NCBI RefSeq assembly: GCF_963675395.1
Contig: NZ_OY776222.1
Span: 310,001-374,000 of the forward strand
Length of the DNA stretch: 64,000 bases
Reading direction: 5' to 3'
DNA from: an uncultured Vibrio sp.
GTDB lineage: Bacteria; Pseudomonadota; Gammaproteobacteria; Enterobacterales; Vibrionaceae
Notes under the pieces: model-generated
The model's input: the letters and a program-made list of their open reading frames with translations, nothing else
Database searches by the model: none
What the model was told of the DNA's origin: nothing
Position numbers and translations under genes: made by a program
Shown: positions 17,745 through 26,139 of the stretch, piece by piece
How the letters are laid out: each line of letters opens with the position of its first letter
Position numbering within the stretch: the first letter of the stretch is position 1

Positions 17745-18767
17745 TTACCACTCAATTGGCCAGCTTAAACGGACACTGACACCACCCTCGGCAAGTTCAC
17801 TGATCAACACCTTACCTTTGCCTGCAAACAGAGCATCAACTCGCTGCTTTAAGTTGCTAAGCCCAATACCCGATCCACAATGTTGACTAGCGTGGTTCAG
17901 CCCAACCCCAGTGTCCCGAACTTCAATTGCAAGTATCCGGTTTTCACATTTGATCCGCAGGCTCACTTCTCCACCCTCTCGCTTCGGTTCGATACCATGA
18001 ATAATGGCATTCTCAATTAAGGGTTGCAGCATCATGGGTGGCAGTTCTAGCTGCCCTAACTCTTCTTCCACTTCAATGGAGTAACACAAACGATCACCTA
18101 AGCGAATTTGTTGGATCGCAAGGTAAGCGTCGATCAATGCGGCTTCATTGTCGATGGTGGTTTGTTGTTCACGTGAACTTTTTAATGTGGCACGCAATAA
18201 CGCGGTTAGCTGATCAAGCATCTTTCTGGCCTTATCCACGTCTTGCGACATTAACGCACTGATGTTTGCCAAGGTATTAAACAAGAAATGTGGCTCAATC
18301 TGACTTTGCATCTGTTTCAACTGGCTAAGTAATAAGGCGCGTTCTTGCTCCGCTTTCTCGAGCTTGATGGTTTCCAGCTCACGTTGTGCGATGGCCTGCT
18401 TCTCTCGCGAGTGAAAATAGAAAAAACACATTGCACTGAATAACAACCCCATCAAACCGATAGGGAGCATGCCTGAGATACCAAAGTAATCACCCAGCCA
18501 AAACTGCGCATTGATCACACCAACCAGCAAACATGCGGTGAGCGAAATGGCAATTTCTATTACACGCGGGATGGTTGGAAAGAGCTTGTCGATCAACCAA
18601 GAGAAGAAAATAGCCGAATAGCCAAAGCCAAAACTAACCAGCAAATGAATGTACAGCGGTCCGCCCCATACAAAAAGCGTCATCACAGCAATAAAGAGGC
18701 AAAACAAAGAGGTCTCCACCACACTTCGTCGCCATCCACCTTTATCCATTGACTTCCCTGAAAACAT
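17745..18767 (-). CDS. LytS/YehU-type sensor histidine kinase
   Basis: A 340-residue membrane kinase. Four to five N-terminal hydrophobic helices (residues 18-120) form the sensor, a coiled coil spans about 120-155, and the His_kinase domain carries the phosphorylated His160 in [15 protein letters not shown]. The C-terminal ATPase has [13 protein letters not shown] and the G-box [13 protein letters not shown]. No periplasmic domain of useful size is seen, so it probably senses a membrane signal. Translation may start at 18767 (one base after the barrel-gene stop) or at 18749, both with purine-rich sites. It is paired with the downstream LytTR regulator. Confidence 0.92.
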   Translation of the reverse strand: MFSGKSMDKGGWRRSVVETSLFCLFIAVMTLFVWGGPLYIHLLVSFGFGYSAIFFSWLIDKLFPTIPRVIEIAISLTACLLVGVINAQFWLGDYFGISGMLPIGLMGLLFSAMCFFYFHSREKQAIAQRELETIKLEKAEQERALLLSQLKQMQSQIEPHFLFNTLANISALMSQDVDKARKMLDQLTALLRATLKSSREQQTTIDNEAALIDAYLAIQQIRLGDRLCYSIEVEEELGQLELPPMMLQPLIENAIIHGIEPKREGGEVSLRIKCENRILAIEVRDTGVGLNHASQHCGSGIGLSNLKQRVDALFAGKGKVLISELAEGGVSVRLSWPIEW

Positions 18768-20075
18768 TTAGAATTTCCCTTTTATATTAAAGACAATCAT
18801 ATATTTATCATTGATCTGCGCATATGCAGATTGGTTATCTCCAGATAAAAATCGTGCAGCAGCTTCCAGTTCTACGCTTTGGTCGCCAGTATCAATCCAT
18901 TGATAATTTATCCATTGAGTGACAATAGCACCGCCATCTTGTGGTGAGATCATGATATCGAGTGTTGGTGTAATATCACCTAACCAGTTCATATCCGTTG
19001 TCATATTGGTCGCACCACGCCACGCTATCCAAGCCTCAATATCCCAGCGCCAATGCAACATCAGGTTATGTTGCACAATATTGGCATGCTGTAAGCCTTG
19101 CGTGTAACTGCTCGCAAGCAGCCGTGTTGCGGGTGATTGAGAGAGTAACTCACCACGGCTCATCGCCTTCTCCCATTCGCTTGTTGACCACGCACGGCTG
19201 TCATACCAATACTCTGCGATTACGTTATGCCCTGCATGATTGGCCCAGTTGAGTCCAACCAATGCTTGAAAGGCACTGCCTTGATTCTCAACAGAAACAG
19301 GTTGTTCCAACTGATCAAGCATTTGATAACCGACACTCTGTTTTTGCCACAGCAGAGAACTGTGCATGGCAATTGACTCATCCCAAACCGTAATGGCACT
19401 GGCTCCAAGTAAGCCGCGCCGAACATCATCGTAATAACCAATCCATTGGTATTCAGTGTCATCCACCAGCAAATAACGACGCACGCCAACACCTTGCTGC
19501 TCGGCCGCTTTATCCAGTGCACTTCGATCTTGTTGCCCCCAACTAGAGTTCGTGGCAATCAAAGTCCATTCACCCGCCATATCGTAGTGCGAAATAGAAA
19601 AAACACCCGCCCCTTCTTCTGCCACCAAACCAACTGGATTTTGTCGGTAGGGTTTGAATAAATCCAAAAGACGATAGGCGTACCCCACGCCCCAATCGAC
19701 GCGCAATTTACCTAAGCTAACATCGAATGTATTGTTACGGACTTTCCATTCGCCCTGCCAAGCAAGCTCTCGAACGAAAAATTGATGGTCGGCTTCCTTC
19801 CACCATTTGCTATTGTCATACTCATTCAGATACAAACCCTGACTATAGAATGAGAATAATCCGCTGATGTTTTGGTACTTCATTTGCACATCGAGTAATG
19901 CATCAAGCGAATCGTGAGCGTGGCCTTGCGAGACCATAAAGTTGGTATCGCGTTGCTTGGCTGTCTCGTAGCTCAGTGCCCAATCCCACTCGAGACTCAG
20001 TACGTTATCCGCTAATACTGGCGAAGCTAAGGCCAAAGCAATCAGGCTCGAGATGTGAGTAGACCGGATTCTCAT
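18768..20075 (-). CDS. Outer-membrane beta-barrel protein of unknown function
   Basis: A 435-residue exported protein. A signal peptide with a likely cleavage after VLA (about residue 22) is followed by alternating hydrophobic/polar strands rich in Trp and Tyr, ending in Phe as outer-membrane barrels do. Blocks such as LGKLRVDWGVGYAYRLLDLF and FQALVGLNWANHAGHNVIAEYWYDSR look like porin-type strands. I do not recognise a named family. Its operon places it with an ABC transporter and a LolA-like carrier, so an outer-membrane acceptor or exit step is plausible inference. AGAGGAG precedes the ATG at 20075. Confidence 0.8.
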   Translation of the reverse strand: MRIRSTHISSLIALALASPVLADNVLSLEWDWALSYETAKQRDTNFMVSQGHAHDSLDALLDVQMKYQNISGLFSFYSQGLYLNEYDNSKWWKEADHQFFVRELAWQGEWKVRNNTFDVSLGKLRVDWGVGYAYRLLDLFKPYRQNPVGLVAEEGAGVFSISHYDMAGEWTLIATNSSWGQQDRSALDKAAEQQGVGVRRYLLVDDTEYQWIGYYDDVRRGLLGASAITVWDESIAMHSSLLWQKQSVGYQMLDQLEQPVSVENQGSAFQALVGLNWANHAGHNVIAEYWYDSRAWSTSEWEKAMSRGELLSQSPATRLLASSYTQGLQHANIVQHNLMLHWRWDIEAWIAWRGATNMTTDMNWLGDITPTLDIMISPQDGGAIVTQWINYQWIDTGDQSVELEAAARFLSGDNQSAYAQINDKYMIVFNIKGKF

Positions 20076-20094
20076 ATTTACTCCTCTCTGCAAC

Positions 20095-20868
20095 CTACAA
20101 TTGCGAGGTATTCACTTTTGGCAAATAGCTAGGGTTGTAAAACTTGTTATCCAACTGCCATGGGACAATCTCTTGGTACTCAATCACGGTCTTTTTGCTT
20201 GGTTGGATACTGTCTAATAAAGTCATCTCGCTGACGTAATCTTGCGCCTTATTCGTTGCTCGGCTGTAGTAAGCTTGCTTAGCGAGTTTGCCAGAGCGTA
20301 AATAGAGATCTGCTTTGATTGGGAACCCATCACGTTTTGCTAACCACAAATCGATTTTCTGATAACTCGCTCCTGCGGTTTTGGCGGTCAGCACGAGATG
20401 GTATGCAGGAATGCTATGAGCGCTCACGGAGATGGTTTCGGTCGCTTTCCACTCACCTTGATAATCCTGACTCCAGGTGAGCGTGGATATATCCCCAATC
20501 GATGCTTCACCCAGGAGCTTTTGTATTGGTGTAATGCGAATCGGGCGGCGGCTTTTGGGCATTTGCAGCCAGTAATTATCACCCATCATCAGCATTTTTT
20601 GCCCCGCTTCGACAGCCGATTTAAATACCACCAGTGACTCGCGGTTCGGGCGAGTATAAACGTGGTATAGGCGGGTCTTATCCAACGCTTGATCTTGGTA
20701 CAAGCGCACTAAAGAGACCACTTTGGAAGATTGAACCTGCAAACGGTAACTGTCGGCTTTTTCCATTAATTGCACCACTTGTTGTGTATCCAAAGCTTGA
20801 TCATTCGCGGAAACCGCCCCGCAGAAGACTAACAGCGCCAGTGACGTTATTGGTTTAAAATTAAACAT
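20095..20868 (-). CDS. LolA-like outer-membrane lipoprotein-sorting protein
   Basis: A 257-residue periplasmic protein with a signal peptide cleaved near AVSA-ND. The body resembles the LolA-like family (PF17131-type): VVSLVRLYQDQALDKTRLYHVYTRP, VVFKSAVEAGQKMLMMGDNYWL and RRPIRITPIQKLLGEASIGDI. These proteins share the open beta-barrel fold of LolA and are thought to carry lipid-bearing cargo. They often sit beside RND or ABC exporters. It overlaps the permease gene by eight bases, so the two are probably made together. Cargo unknown. Confidence 0.85.
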   Translation of the reverse strand: MFNFKPITSLALLVFCGAVSANDQALDTQQVVQLMEKADSYRLQVQSSKVVSLVRLYQDQALDKTRLYHVYTRPNRESLVVFKSAVEAGQKMLMMGDNYWLQMPKSRRPIRITPIQKLLGEASIGDISTLTWSQDYQGEWKATETISVSAHSIPAYHLVLTAKTAGASYQKIDLWLAKRDGFPIKADLYLRSGKLAKQAYYSRATNKAQDYVSEMTLLDSIQPSKKTVIEYQEIVPWQLDNKFYNPSYLPKVNTSQL

Positions 20869-22129
20869 AAATCAGTGCCTCCGTAATGGGTTTGTTCACC
20901 CCCTTGCGTGCCGAGAAAAACGCCGCAGCCAAACAAATAATCAGTACGGCGAAACCGGCTAGCGCAACTAACTCCCACGAGAAGTAAATATTGAGCGGAT
21001 ATCCTTCTGTGCGTCCCGGCGGTGGCGGCATCTGCACATCTATCACCATCAACAAGACCGTTACAATGGCGGTGAACAGCCCACCAATTAAGCTGCCTAG
21101 CACAGCAAGCAGCCCCGCCTCTTTTAAGAAACTGGCTATGATTTCGCGCGGATAGCTACCCAATGCAGATAAAGTACCAATCTCACGCGTACGCTCTGTA
21201 ACAGACATGGTCATGGTATTGAACAAGGCAACAAACACCACCAGCGCCATTACCGCTCCCATGATACCGAAGATGCGATCGTACAACCCCTTGACTTTGA
21301 GATAGAAGAACGCCCGTTCTTGCCATGGTGTGATTTCAACTTCTTGGTTAGCAAAATACTGCTTTTGATTTGCAAGCAGCACCGCCACTTGTTGTTCGAC
21401 TTTTGCCGTCAAGTTGGTATCGAATAAGAAGACCGATAACGTGCTGACTTTGTCTGAACCAAGCAAAGATTGCGCACTGTCGATATGCACATAAAGCTGG
21501 CGTTTATCTAACTCTGGAACGCCTGTTGAGTAGATACCACGAACCTTGAAATCATATGCGTTCAATGCTCCGTCTGTCGTTGTCGCCAGTAAGGTGATCC
21601 AGTCGCCGATTGTCACGCTAAGATTACTGGCGAGATCCACACCTAACATCACTTCCGGCTCCGCCGGGTCATAACGTGAAGCATGAATATTGGACAGCGT
21701 TTGCCCTTCTCGTACATCCAGAAATGGCCCTTTCATATCGAACTCTCGATCATTCACGCCCATACCGATGAAAATCGCTGACTTGGTACCGTTGGAAATC
21801 AATCCGCTGAACTCCACACGCGGTTGTACTCCTCGTACTTCATTAATACCTATCAGTAGGTTGGTAATATCATCAGCGTGGCTCAGTCCATTACTAAGTG
21901 ACACCTCTTCTTCTTTTGTGAAGTATCCTGGCGTTGTTAGGGTTAAGTGTCCGGTATCACGCGCGGTAGACTCTTTCAAGCTATCATAGGTGTAAAGGCC
22001 AAAGCCGCCCGCACTCGCCAGGGCAAAGACAGCAATCGCGACAATAAGTATCGAAAGCAGGCTGCGGCGCCGGTTACGTTGTAAGTTCAGCCACGTGAGA
22101 CGAATAGAAACTGGGATTAACTTGCCCAT
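20861..22129 (-). CDS. MacB/LolE-type ABC transporter permease
   Basis: A 422-residue permease with the type VII ABC layout: one N-terminal helix (about residues 20-45), a periplasmic MacB_PCD domain of about 230 residues, then three C-terminal helices forming the FtsX domain (FGIMGAVMALVVFVALFNTM, then LAVLGSLIGGLFTAIVTVLL, then VALAGFAVLIICLAAAFF). Transporters of this type do not move solutes through the membrane; they drive periplasmic events such as lipoprotein release or toxin export. It overlaps the ATPase gene by 13 bases and the LolA-like gene by eight. Confidence 0.92.
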   Translation of the reverse strand: MGKLIPVSIRLTWLNLQRNRRRSLLSILIVAIAVFALASAGGFGLYTYDSLKESTARDTGHLTLTTPGYFTKEEEVSLSNGLSHADDITNLLIGINEVRGVQPRVEFSGLISNGTKSAIFIGMGVNDREFDMKGPFLDVREGQTLSNIHASRYDPAEPEVMLGVDLASNLSVTIGDWITLLATTTDGALNAYDFKVRGIYSTGVPELDKRQLYVHIDSAQSLLGSDKVSTLSVFLFDTNLTAKVEQQVAVLLANQKQYFANQEVEITPWQERAFFYLKVKGLYDRIFGIMGAVMALVVFVALFNTMTMSVTERTREIGTLSALGSYPREIIASFLKEAGLLAVLGSLIGGLFTAIVTVLLMVIDVQMPPPPGRTEGYPLNIYFSWELVALAGFAVLIICLAAAFFSARKGVNKPITEALIYV

Positions 22130-22815
22130 GAAACCTCCTCAACACTTTGATGAGTATGAGTAATCTTTCCGTCCACTAACTCAATGGTGCGATCACAGCG
22201 GGATGCCATTCGTGGGTCGTGGGTCGCGATAATAAAGGTGGTGCCCATTTCGTGCCCTAATCCTTTCATAATGTCGATCACCTTGTTAGCGCTTTGGCTA
22301 TCCAGACTCGCGGTGGGTTCATCTGCAATCACTAGTGCCGGTTTGTGGACCAAAGCACGCGCAATAGCGACACGTTGCTGCTGGCCACCCGACAAGTTAT
22401 CTGGCATATGATGAATGCATTCCTCAAGACCCACATGTTCAAGCATTTTTCTCGCGAGCCTGGTTTGTTCAGCTTTGGAAAAACCGTTGAGATGCAGCGG
22501 ATAGGCCACATTCTCTAACGCCGTCATCACTGGTACTAAATTGAATTTTTGGAATACAAAACCGAGCTTTTCACGGCGCATTTTCGCGGCCTGCATCTGT
22601 CCAGTTGGGTACGTGCTTCCTTTAAAGGTCACTTGCCCGTGATAATGCGTATCCAGCATGCCAAGAATATTCAACAGTGTACTTTTGCCCGAGCCAGAAG
22701 GGCCACACAGCGCCAGCATCTCTCCGGCAAACACTTCCCCTGACACTTTTCGCAGAGCATGAACCGTCTGGTTTCCTAGCACATAATCACGACTGAGTTG
22801 ATTGAAAGTGATCAT
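22117..22815 (-). CDS. LolD/MacB-type ABC ATP-binding protein
   Basis: A 232-residue ATPase with Walker A GPSGSGKST near residue 39, signature LSGGQQQRVAIARAL, Walker B ALVIADEPTASLDS and switch His in ATHDPRM. The sequence is closest to the LolD/MacB/FtsE class, which pairs with permeases like the one encoded downstream. It energises the proposed envelope transporter of this operon. Confidence 0.93.
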   Translation of the reverse strand: MITFNQLSRDYVLGNQTVHALRKVSGEVFAGEMLALCGPSGSGKSTLLNILGMLDTHYHGQVTFKGSTYPTGQMQAAKMRREKLGFVFQKFNLVPVMTALENVAYPLHLNGFSKAEQTRLARKMLEHVGLEECIHHMPDNLSGGQQQRVAIARALVHKPALVIADEPTASLDSQSANKVIDIMKGLGHEMGTTFIIATHDPRMASRCDRTIELVDGKITHTHQSVEEVSWAS

Positions 22816-22824
22816 AACGGTTCC

Positions 22825-23493
22825 TTAATGTTTCGCGAGCAGTGTCTTGGCGCCTTGCGTTTCAACATTGTCATAACCTAAGCGCTCCATCTCCGCTAAC
22901 CAAGCTTTGGCCTGCGTTGTATCATCGGCGCGCAAAGCGGCCTCAATTGCGTAACGGTAAATCCATGCGGTGGAGGAAAAAGACTGTTGGCGGAAGCTTG
23001 GGTCGTTGAACAAAGCAAGGTACAGCTCATAACCTCGCTCGAACTGGTTGAACATATCAGGCAGCGCAGTATAAGTCGTCGCAGCCATCGCAGTTGCTAG
23101 CAGGTATTCAGGTAAGCCTTGTAAGCGCTGCTGCTCTTGAATGGGTAGTGGCTGGTGGGCCATTAAATCCAAACCTTTTTGTATCGTCGCGAGCCCTCGC
23201 TCAGTGAACTTCATCTTATTCCAAGGCATAAACGCATCCCGACCTTGCAGTGTTTGGGTACAACCGAGATATACCAAGGTCAAAGGCGTTGCTCCTTGCT
23301 GCTCAAGCAGAGTAGATAACTCGTCATGAACGCTATCTACCATGTCTGAATTGCCTTGTTCAGCTTGATGAAACCGGTGAAGTAATGATTCCGTTGGGTT
23401 GGCAAATGCGAAACTACTGCTCAATGCGAGAACAATAAACAAGGTAGTGAATAATTTGGATCTTGAAGCGAAGTGTGAATTGAAAACCATCAT
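22825..23493 (-). CDS. Periplasmic helical-repeat protein, first gene of the transporter operon
   Basis: A 222-residue protein with a signal peptide (hydrophobic core FTTLFIVLALSSSFAFA, cleavage near AFA-NP), followed by an all-helical body with TPR-like helix pairs. I do not recognise a named family. It stands nine bases before the ABC ATPase gene and opens the seven-gene unit. A role as a periplasmic adaptor or partner for the permease is inference from position only. Confidence 0.75.
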   Translation of the reverse strand: MMVFNSHFASRSKLFTTLFIVLALSSSFAFANPTESLLHRFHQAEQGNSDMVDSVHDELSTLLEQQGATPLTLVYLGCTQTLQGRDAFMPWNKMKFTERGLATIQKGLDLMAHQPLPIQEQQRLQGLPEYLLATAMAATTYTALPDMFNQFERGYELYLALFNDPSFRQQSFSSTAWIYRYAIEAALRADDTTQAKAWLAEMERLGYDNVETQGAKTLLAKH

Positions 23494-23667
23494 GGTAACT
23501 GTCCTTGATCAAAAGTGGTTAGATGGTTTCAGATTAAGGAAAGCTGCCCTCCCCTGCCGAGGTATGCGACCAACGGTCTTTTTGCGGAGTGAATGGGTAC
23601 TGACACGGATAAATGGTAGTATTGAGCTATCAAGCAATGAGATTTCAGACTCATTCTTGACACGATC

Positions 23668-23696
23668 AAAAAAGGCTTCCCGAAGGAAGCCTTTTC
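23668..23696. terminator. Terminator of the YebC-family gene
   Basis: Stem AAAAGGCTTCC/GGAAGCCTTTT with CGAA loop. On the minus strand it ends the yebC-like transcript; the opposite direction is also possible. Confidence 0.85.
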
Positions 23697-23715
23697 AATT
23701 GAATTCGCGAACGAA

Positions 23716-24432
23716 TTACATCTCAGCGTTGTGGTAAACCTGCTGAACATCATCACAGTCATCTAGAAGATCTAAGAACTTCTGGAATTTCTCTGCATCT
23801 TCACCCGCGATTGGCGTTTGAGTTTGAGGAACGAAAGTAATTTCTTCCACATCAATCGTTAGATCTGGGAATGCGCCGTTAAGCGCCGTTTTAGTCTTGA
23901 AGAACTCGGTGTGAGGTGCAAATACGGTAATCACGCCGTCTTCCAGCTCAACGTCAGTAACATCGACATCATCCATCATTAGCGTTTCCAGTATGATTTC
24001 ATCATCATCGCCTTTGAACTGGAATACCGCTTGGTGATCGAACATGTGAGATACAGAACCTTCAACACCAATTTTCGCACCGACTTTAACAAAGCATTGG
24101 CGTACATCTTGGAACGTACGGTTGCCGTTGTCAGTTAGACAGTCAACAATCACACTGGTACCGCCAGGGCCAAAGCCTTCGTAGCGTGCAGGAGCGTAAT
24201 CTTCACCGCCACCGCCACTCGCTTTATCAATCGCTTTGTCGATAACGTGTGCAGGAACTTGGTCTTTTTTCGCTTTGGCGATCAGGTGCTTAAGAGACAA
24301 GTTCATGTCTGGGTCTGCACCGCCATTTTTCGCACACATGTAAATTTCTTTACCGTATTTGGAATAAACTTTAATTTTTGCGCCTGCAGTTTTCGCCATA
24401 GAGGCTTTGCGCACTTCAAAACTTCTTCCCAT
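23716..24432 (-). CDS. YebC/PmpR-family protein (YeeN-like)
   Basis: A 238-residue protein of the YebC/TACO1 family with the three-domain fold. Blocks include [38 protein letters not shown] and [20 protein letters not shown]. Members were described as transcription regulators; more recent work links some to relief of ribosome stalling at proline stretches. The N-terminus ([19 protein letters not shown]) matches the YeeN subgroup rather than the YebC encoded with ruvC. Monocistronic. Confidence 0.9.
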   Translation of the reverse strand: MGRSFEVRKASMAKTAGAKIKVYSKYGKEIYMCAKNGGADPDMNLSLKHLIAKAKKDQVPAHVIDKAIDKASGGGGEDYAPARYEGFGPGGTSVIVDCLTDNGNRTFQDVRQCFVKVGAKIGVEGSVSHMFDHQAVFQFKGDDDEIILETLMMDDVDVTDVELEDGVITVFAPHTEFFKTKTALNGAFPDLTIDVEEITFVPQTQTPIAGEDAEKFQKFLDLLDDCDDVQQVYHNAEM

Positions 24433-24569
24433 CGGGATGTTCTCTCTAAATTCAAATTTAATGCGAAGGATTTTAGCAAAAAGCGAAACCTTTTCAATTT
24501 TCGCTTTGCAGAGGAATGGGGAGGTTATCTCATTCGCCGCATTGATTCACACCAGAGCCACGATTCGCG

Positions 24570-24779
24570 TTACGCGACACCCATTACTCGCTTGTACTTT
24601 TCCACCGATTGCTGGAAAAACGCTTTTTCATCAGCATCGTTAATCTTAGACAATTGCTCATCTATTGCTTCTGGACCCGATTTGGTCTCTCTGAGTTTCC
24701 AAACCAAAAACGACGCTTGCTTATCCAGCTCGATTTTGTTTTTTTCATCAGGCGGCAATAGGGATAGATTAAACGACAT
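24570..24779 (-). CDS. DUF3283-like small protein
   Basis: A 69-residue, charged, helical protein beginning MSFNLSLLPP, with GAGG seven bases before the start. It resembles small Vibrio proteins classed as DUF3283, an assignment from memory of the family pattern. No membrane segment. Function unknown. Confidence 0.65.
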   Translation of the reverse strand: MSFNLSLLPPDEKNKIELDKQASFLVWKLRETKSGPEAIDEQLSKINDADEKAFFQQSVEKYKRVMGVA

Positions 24780-24970
24780 TCACAGCCTCAGGGTACGTTA
24801 AATACTAGCCGCGCACTATAGCATACCGACTCGCAATTGGAGAATAGAAACGCACTTAACTTGATCAATTTCAAACTACTGCGTTCAATATCGCATCAAA
24901 TTTCAACGCGTTCGGCTGCTAATAAATATCCCTTGCAGAGCACCCGATAACATCATGTTTTGCAAACGCC

Positions 24971-24985
24971 ATTTACACTGTAAAC
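24971..24985. other. parS2 centromere site
   Basis: ATTTACACTGTAAAC matches NTTTACANTGTAAAN. It is the nearest parS2 on the rctB side of the origin, about 3.4 kb from the iterons. Confidence 0.9.
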
Positions 24986-25107
24986 AGCTCTCGCTCAATA
25001 AAGTGACAGCGCGCTTTGATTACGTGATTGACCGGTGAATGTTTCATAAAAGAGAAGTGCTGACTAAAGTTCAACCAATAGACGTTGATGTGATAGTCCA
25101 AAAATTA

Positions 25108-25131
25108 AAAAGGGTAGCAAAGCGCTACCCT
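25108..25131 (-). terminator. Terminator of the 65-residue protein gene
   Basis: Stem AGGGTAGC/GCTACCCT with a five-base loop; on the minus strand a T-rich run follows. Confidence 0.85.
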
Positions 25132-25160
25132 ATACATTGAGAGTTGGTGACAAAGATAAA

Positions 25161-25358
25161 TCAGTGAATCAAACCCAGTTCTCTGGCTTCTTCCATCGTC
25201 AAACCGCTTTCACGGATTTCACGAAGTGCCTCAATGCGTCTTCTGGCTTCTGCCGATTTCACGGTTTTGTCAGGCTGCACAACGGATTCTTCTTCAGGTA
25301 GTTCCCACTTGTGAGCGATGTTACTCATTTCTTCATGGTCGATAGAATTAATGGACAT
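25161..25358 (-). CDS. Hypothetical 65-residue protein
   Basis: A small charged protein beginning MSINSIDHEE. GGAGG lies four bases before the ATG at 25358, and a good terminator follows. The C-terminal half (KSAEARRRIEALREIRESG) is a strongly basic/acidic helix. I do not recognise a family with confidence. The expression signals make it a real gene. It is two genes away from rctB, on the same strand. Confidence 0.7.
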   Translation of the reverse strand: MSINSIDHEEMSNIAHKWELPEEESVVQPDKTVKSAEARRRIEALREIRESGLTMEEARELGLIH

Positions 25359-25819
25359 ATTTCCTCCGAACACACCATGTTTTCGATGAGTAATCTATAG
25401 CAAACCCCATCGGGTGTGGTAAGAAAAACTGTAGGGAAATGTGACCCCTCCCGACCTTTCACTAACTCATTAATAGATACATCATTTAAGTTTTGCCAAA
25501 GGGACAAATTAAGATTAGATTTGAATAATTACCCTTAAGAAAAGTGTGCTGATCCAGCTCTCATTTTCTTCCTCTTAGACGTTTTAAACGTACACCATAA
25601 ACTTCTTTTTGTTTCACTTAACTTTCGAGTCACTTCACTGATAATAGTGATTTTAATGCAGTGGAATTCGTCAGCCTCATATCGACCATCCCCCAACCCA
25701 GATCTTCCTTTTGGTAACTTAGTTAAAAATGAGCCAACTCCCTTGGTAAAACAATGGACCGAGGCAGCGTAATGGAATTGAGTACTTGGCAAGATCAGAT
25801 CTCGATGTGATATGAACAT

Positions 25820-25868
25820 CGGAAGCATGATCAAGGTTTACCTCATTAAGCCGGAAAACTGATCAAGG
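25820..25868 (+). repeat. Direct pair of RctB-type motifs
   Basis: CGGAAGCATGATCAAGG (25820-25836) and CGGAAAACTGATCAAGG (25852-25868) match at 14 of 17 positions and start 32 bp apart. Both contain the Dam site GATC. The first shares its core GAAGCATGATCA with the ori2 region and with sites at 50.7, 51.6 and 54.3 kb. Binding by RctB is inferred. Confidence 0.6.
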
Positions 25869-25886
25869 CCTGTCTGAATTTTGGAT

Positions 25887-25919
25887 AAAAAAAAGCGAGT
25901 TCCCTAAGCAGAAACTCGC
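25887..25919 (-). terminator. Probable rctB terminator
   Basis: Stem GCGAGTT/AACTCGC with an 11-base loop; on the minus strand it is followed by eight T. It lies about 220 bases past the rctB stop and is the first strong terminator after it. Confidence 0.75.
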
Positions 25920-26139
25920 GAAGTCTATTCAGAATGAATGTAACAATAATATGAGCCTATCTATTAATCATCAGAAAGGACAAAAGGTTGTCTATTCGGG
26001 ATTAAGCTTAGTCCCGACTCAGAGAGGCTGTGTCATCATTTTGTTAAAGTTAAGTCTGTTTTCTATTATCGAAACATATATTTACATTTAAAATCAATGA
26101 GTCACATTAATCGGTCTCGGTGCATACAACGACTTGATA

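Larger units (their letters stand above)
24780..25160. other. Intergenic region with a parS2 site and a terminator
   Basis: 381 bases between two small minus-strand genes. It contains the parS2 site at 24971-24985 and the terminator at 25111-25131. No gene seen. Confidence 0.6.
25359..26139. other. Intergenic region downstream of rctB
   Basis: 781 bases without a supported gene. From left to right it holds a pair of RctB-type motifs (25820-25868), a strong minus-strand terminator (25887-25919) and a 22-bp near-palindrome (25996-26017). A 99-codon open frame at 25535-25834 has no ribosome site or recognisable product. Confidence 0.6.

Noticed and set aside
25535..25834. 99-codon open frame on the minus strand downstream of rctB
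   Set aside because: No ribosome site, odd composition and no recognisable product; it also overlaps the RctB-type motif at 25820.
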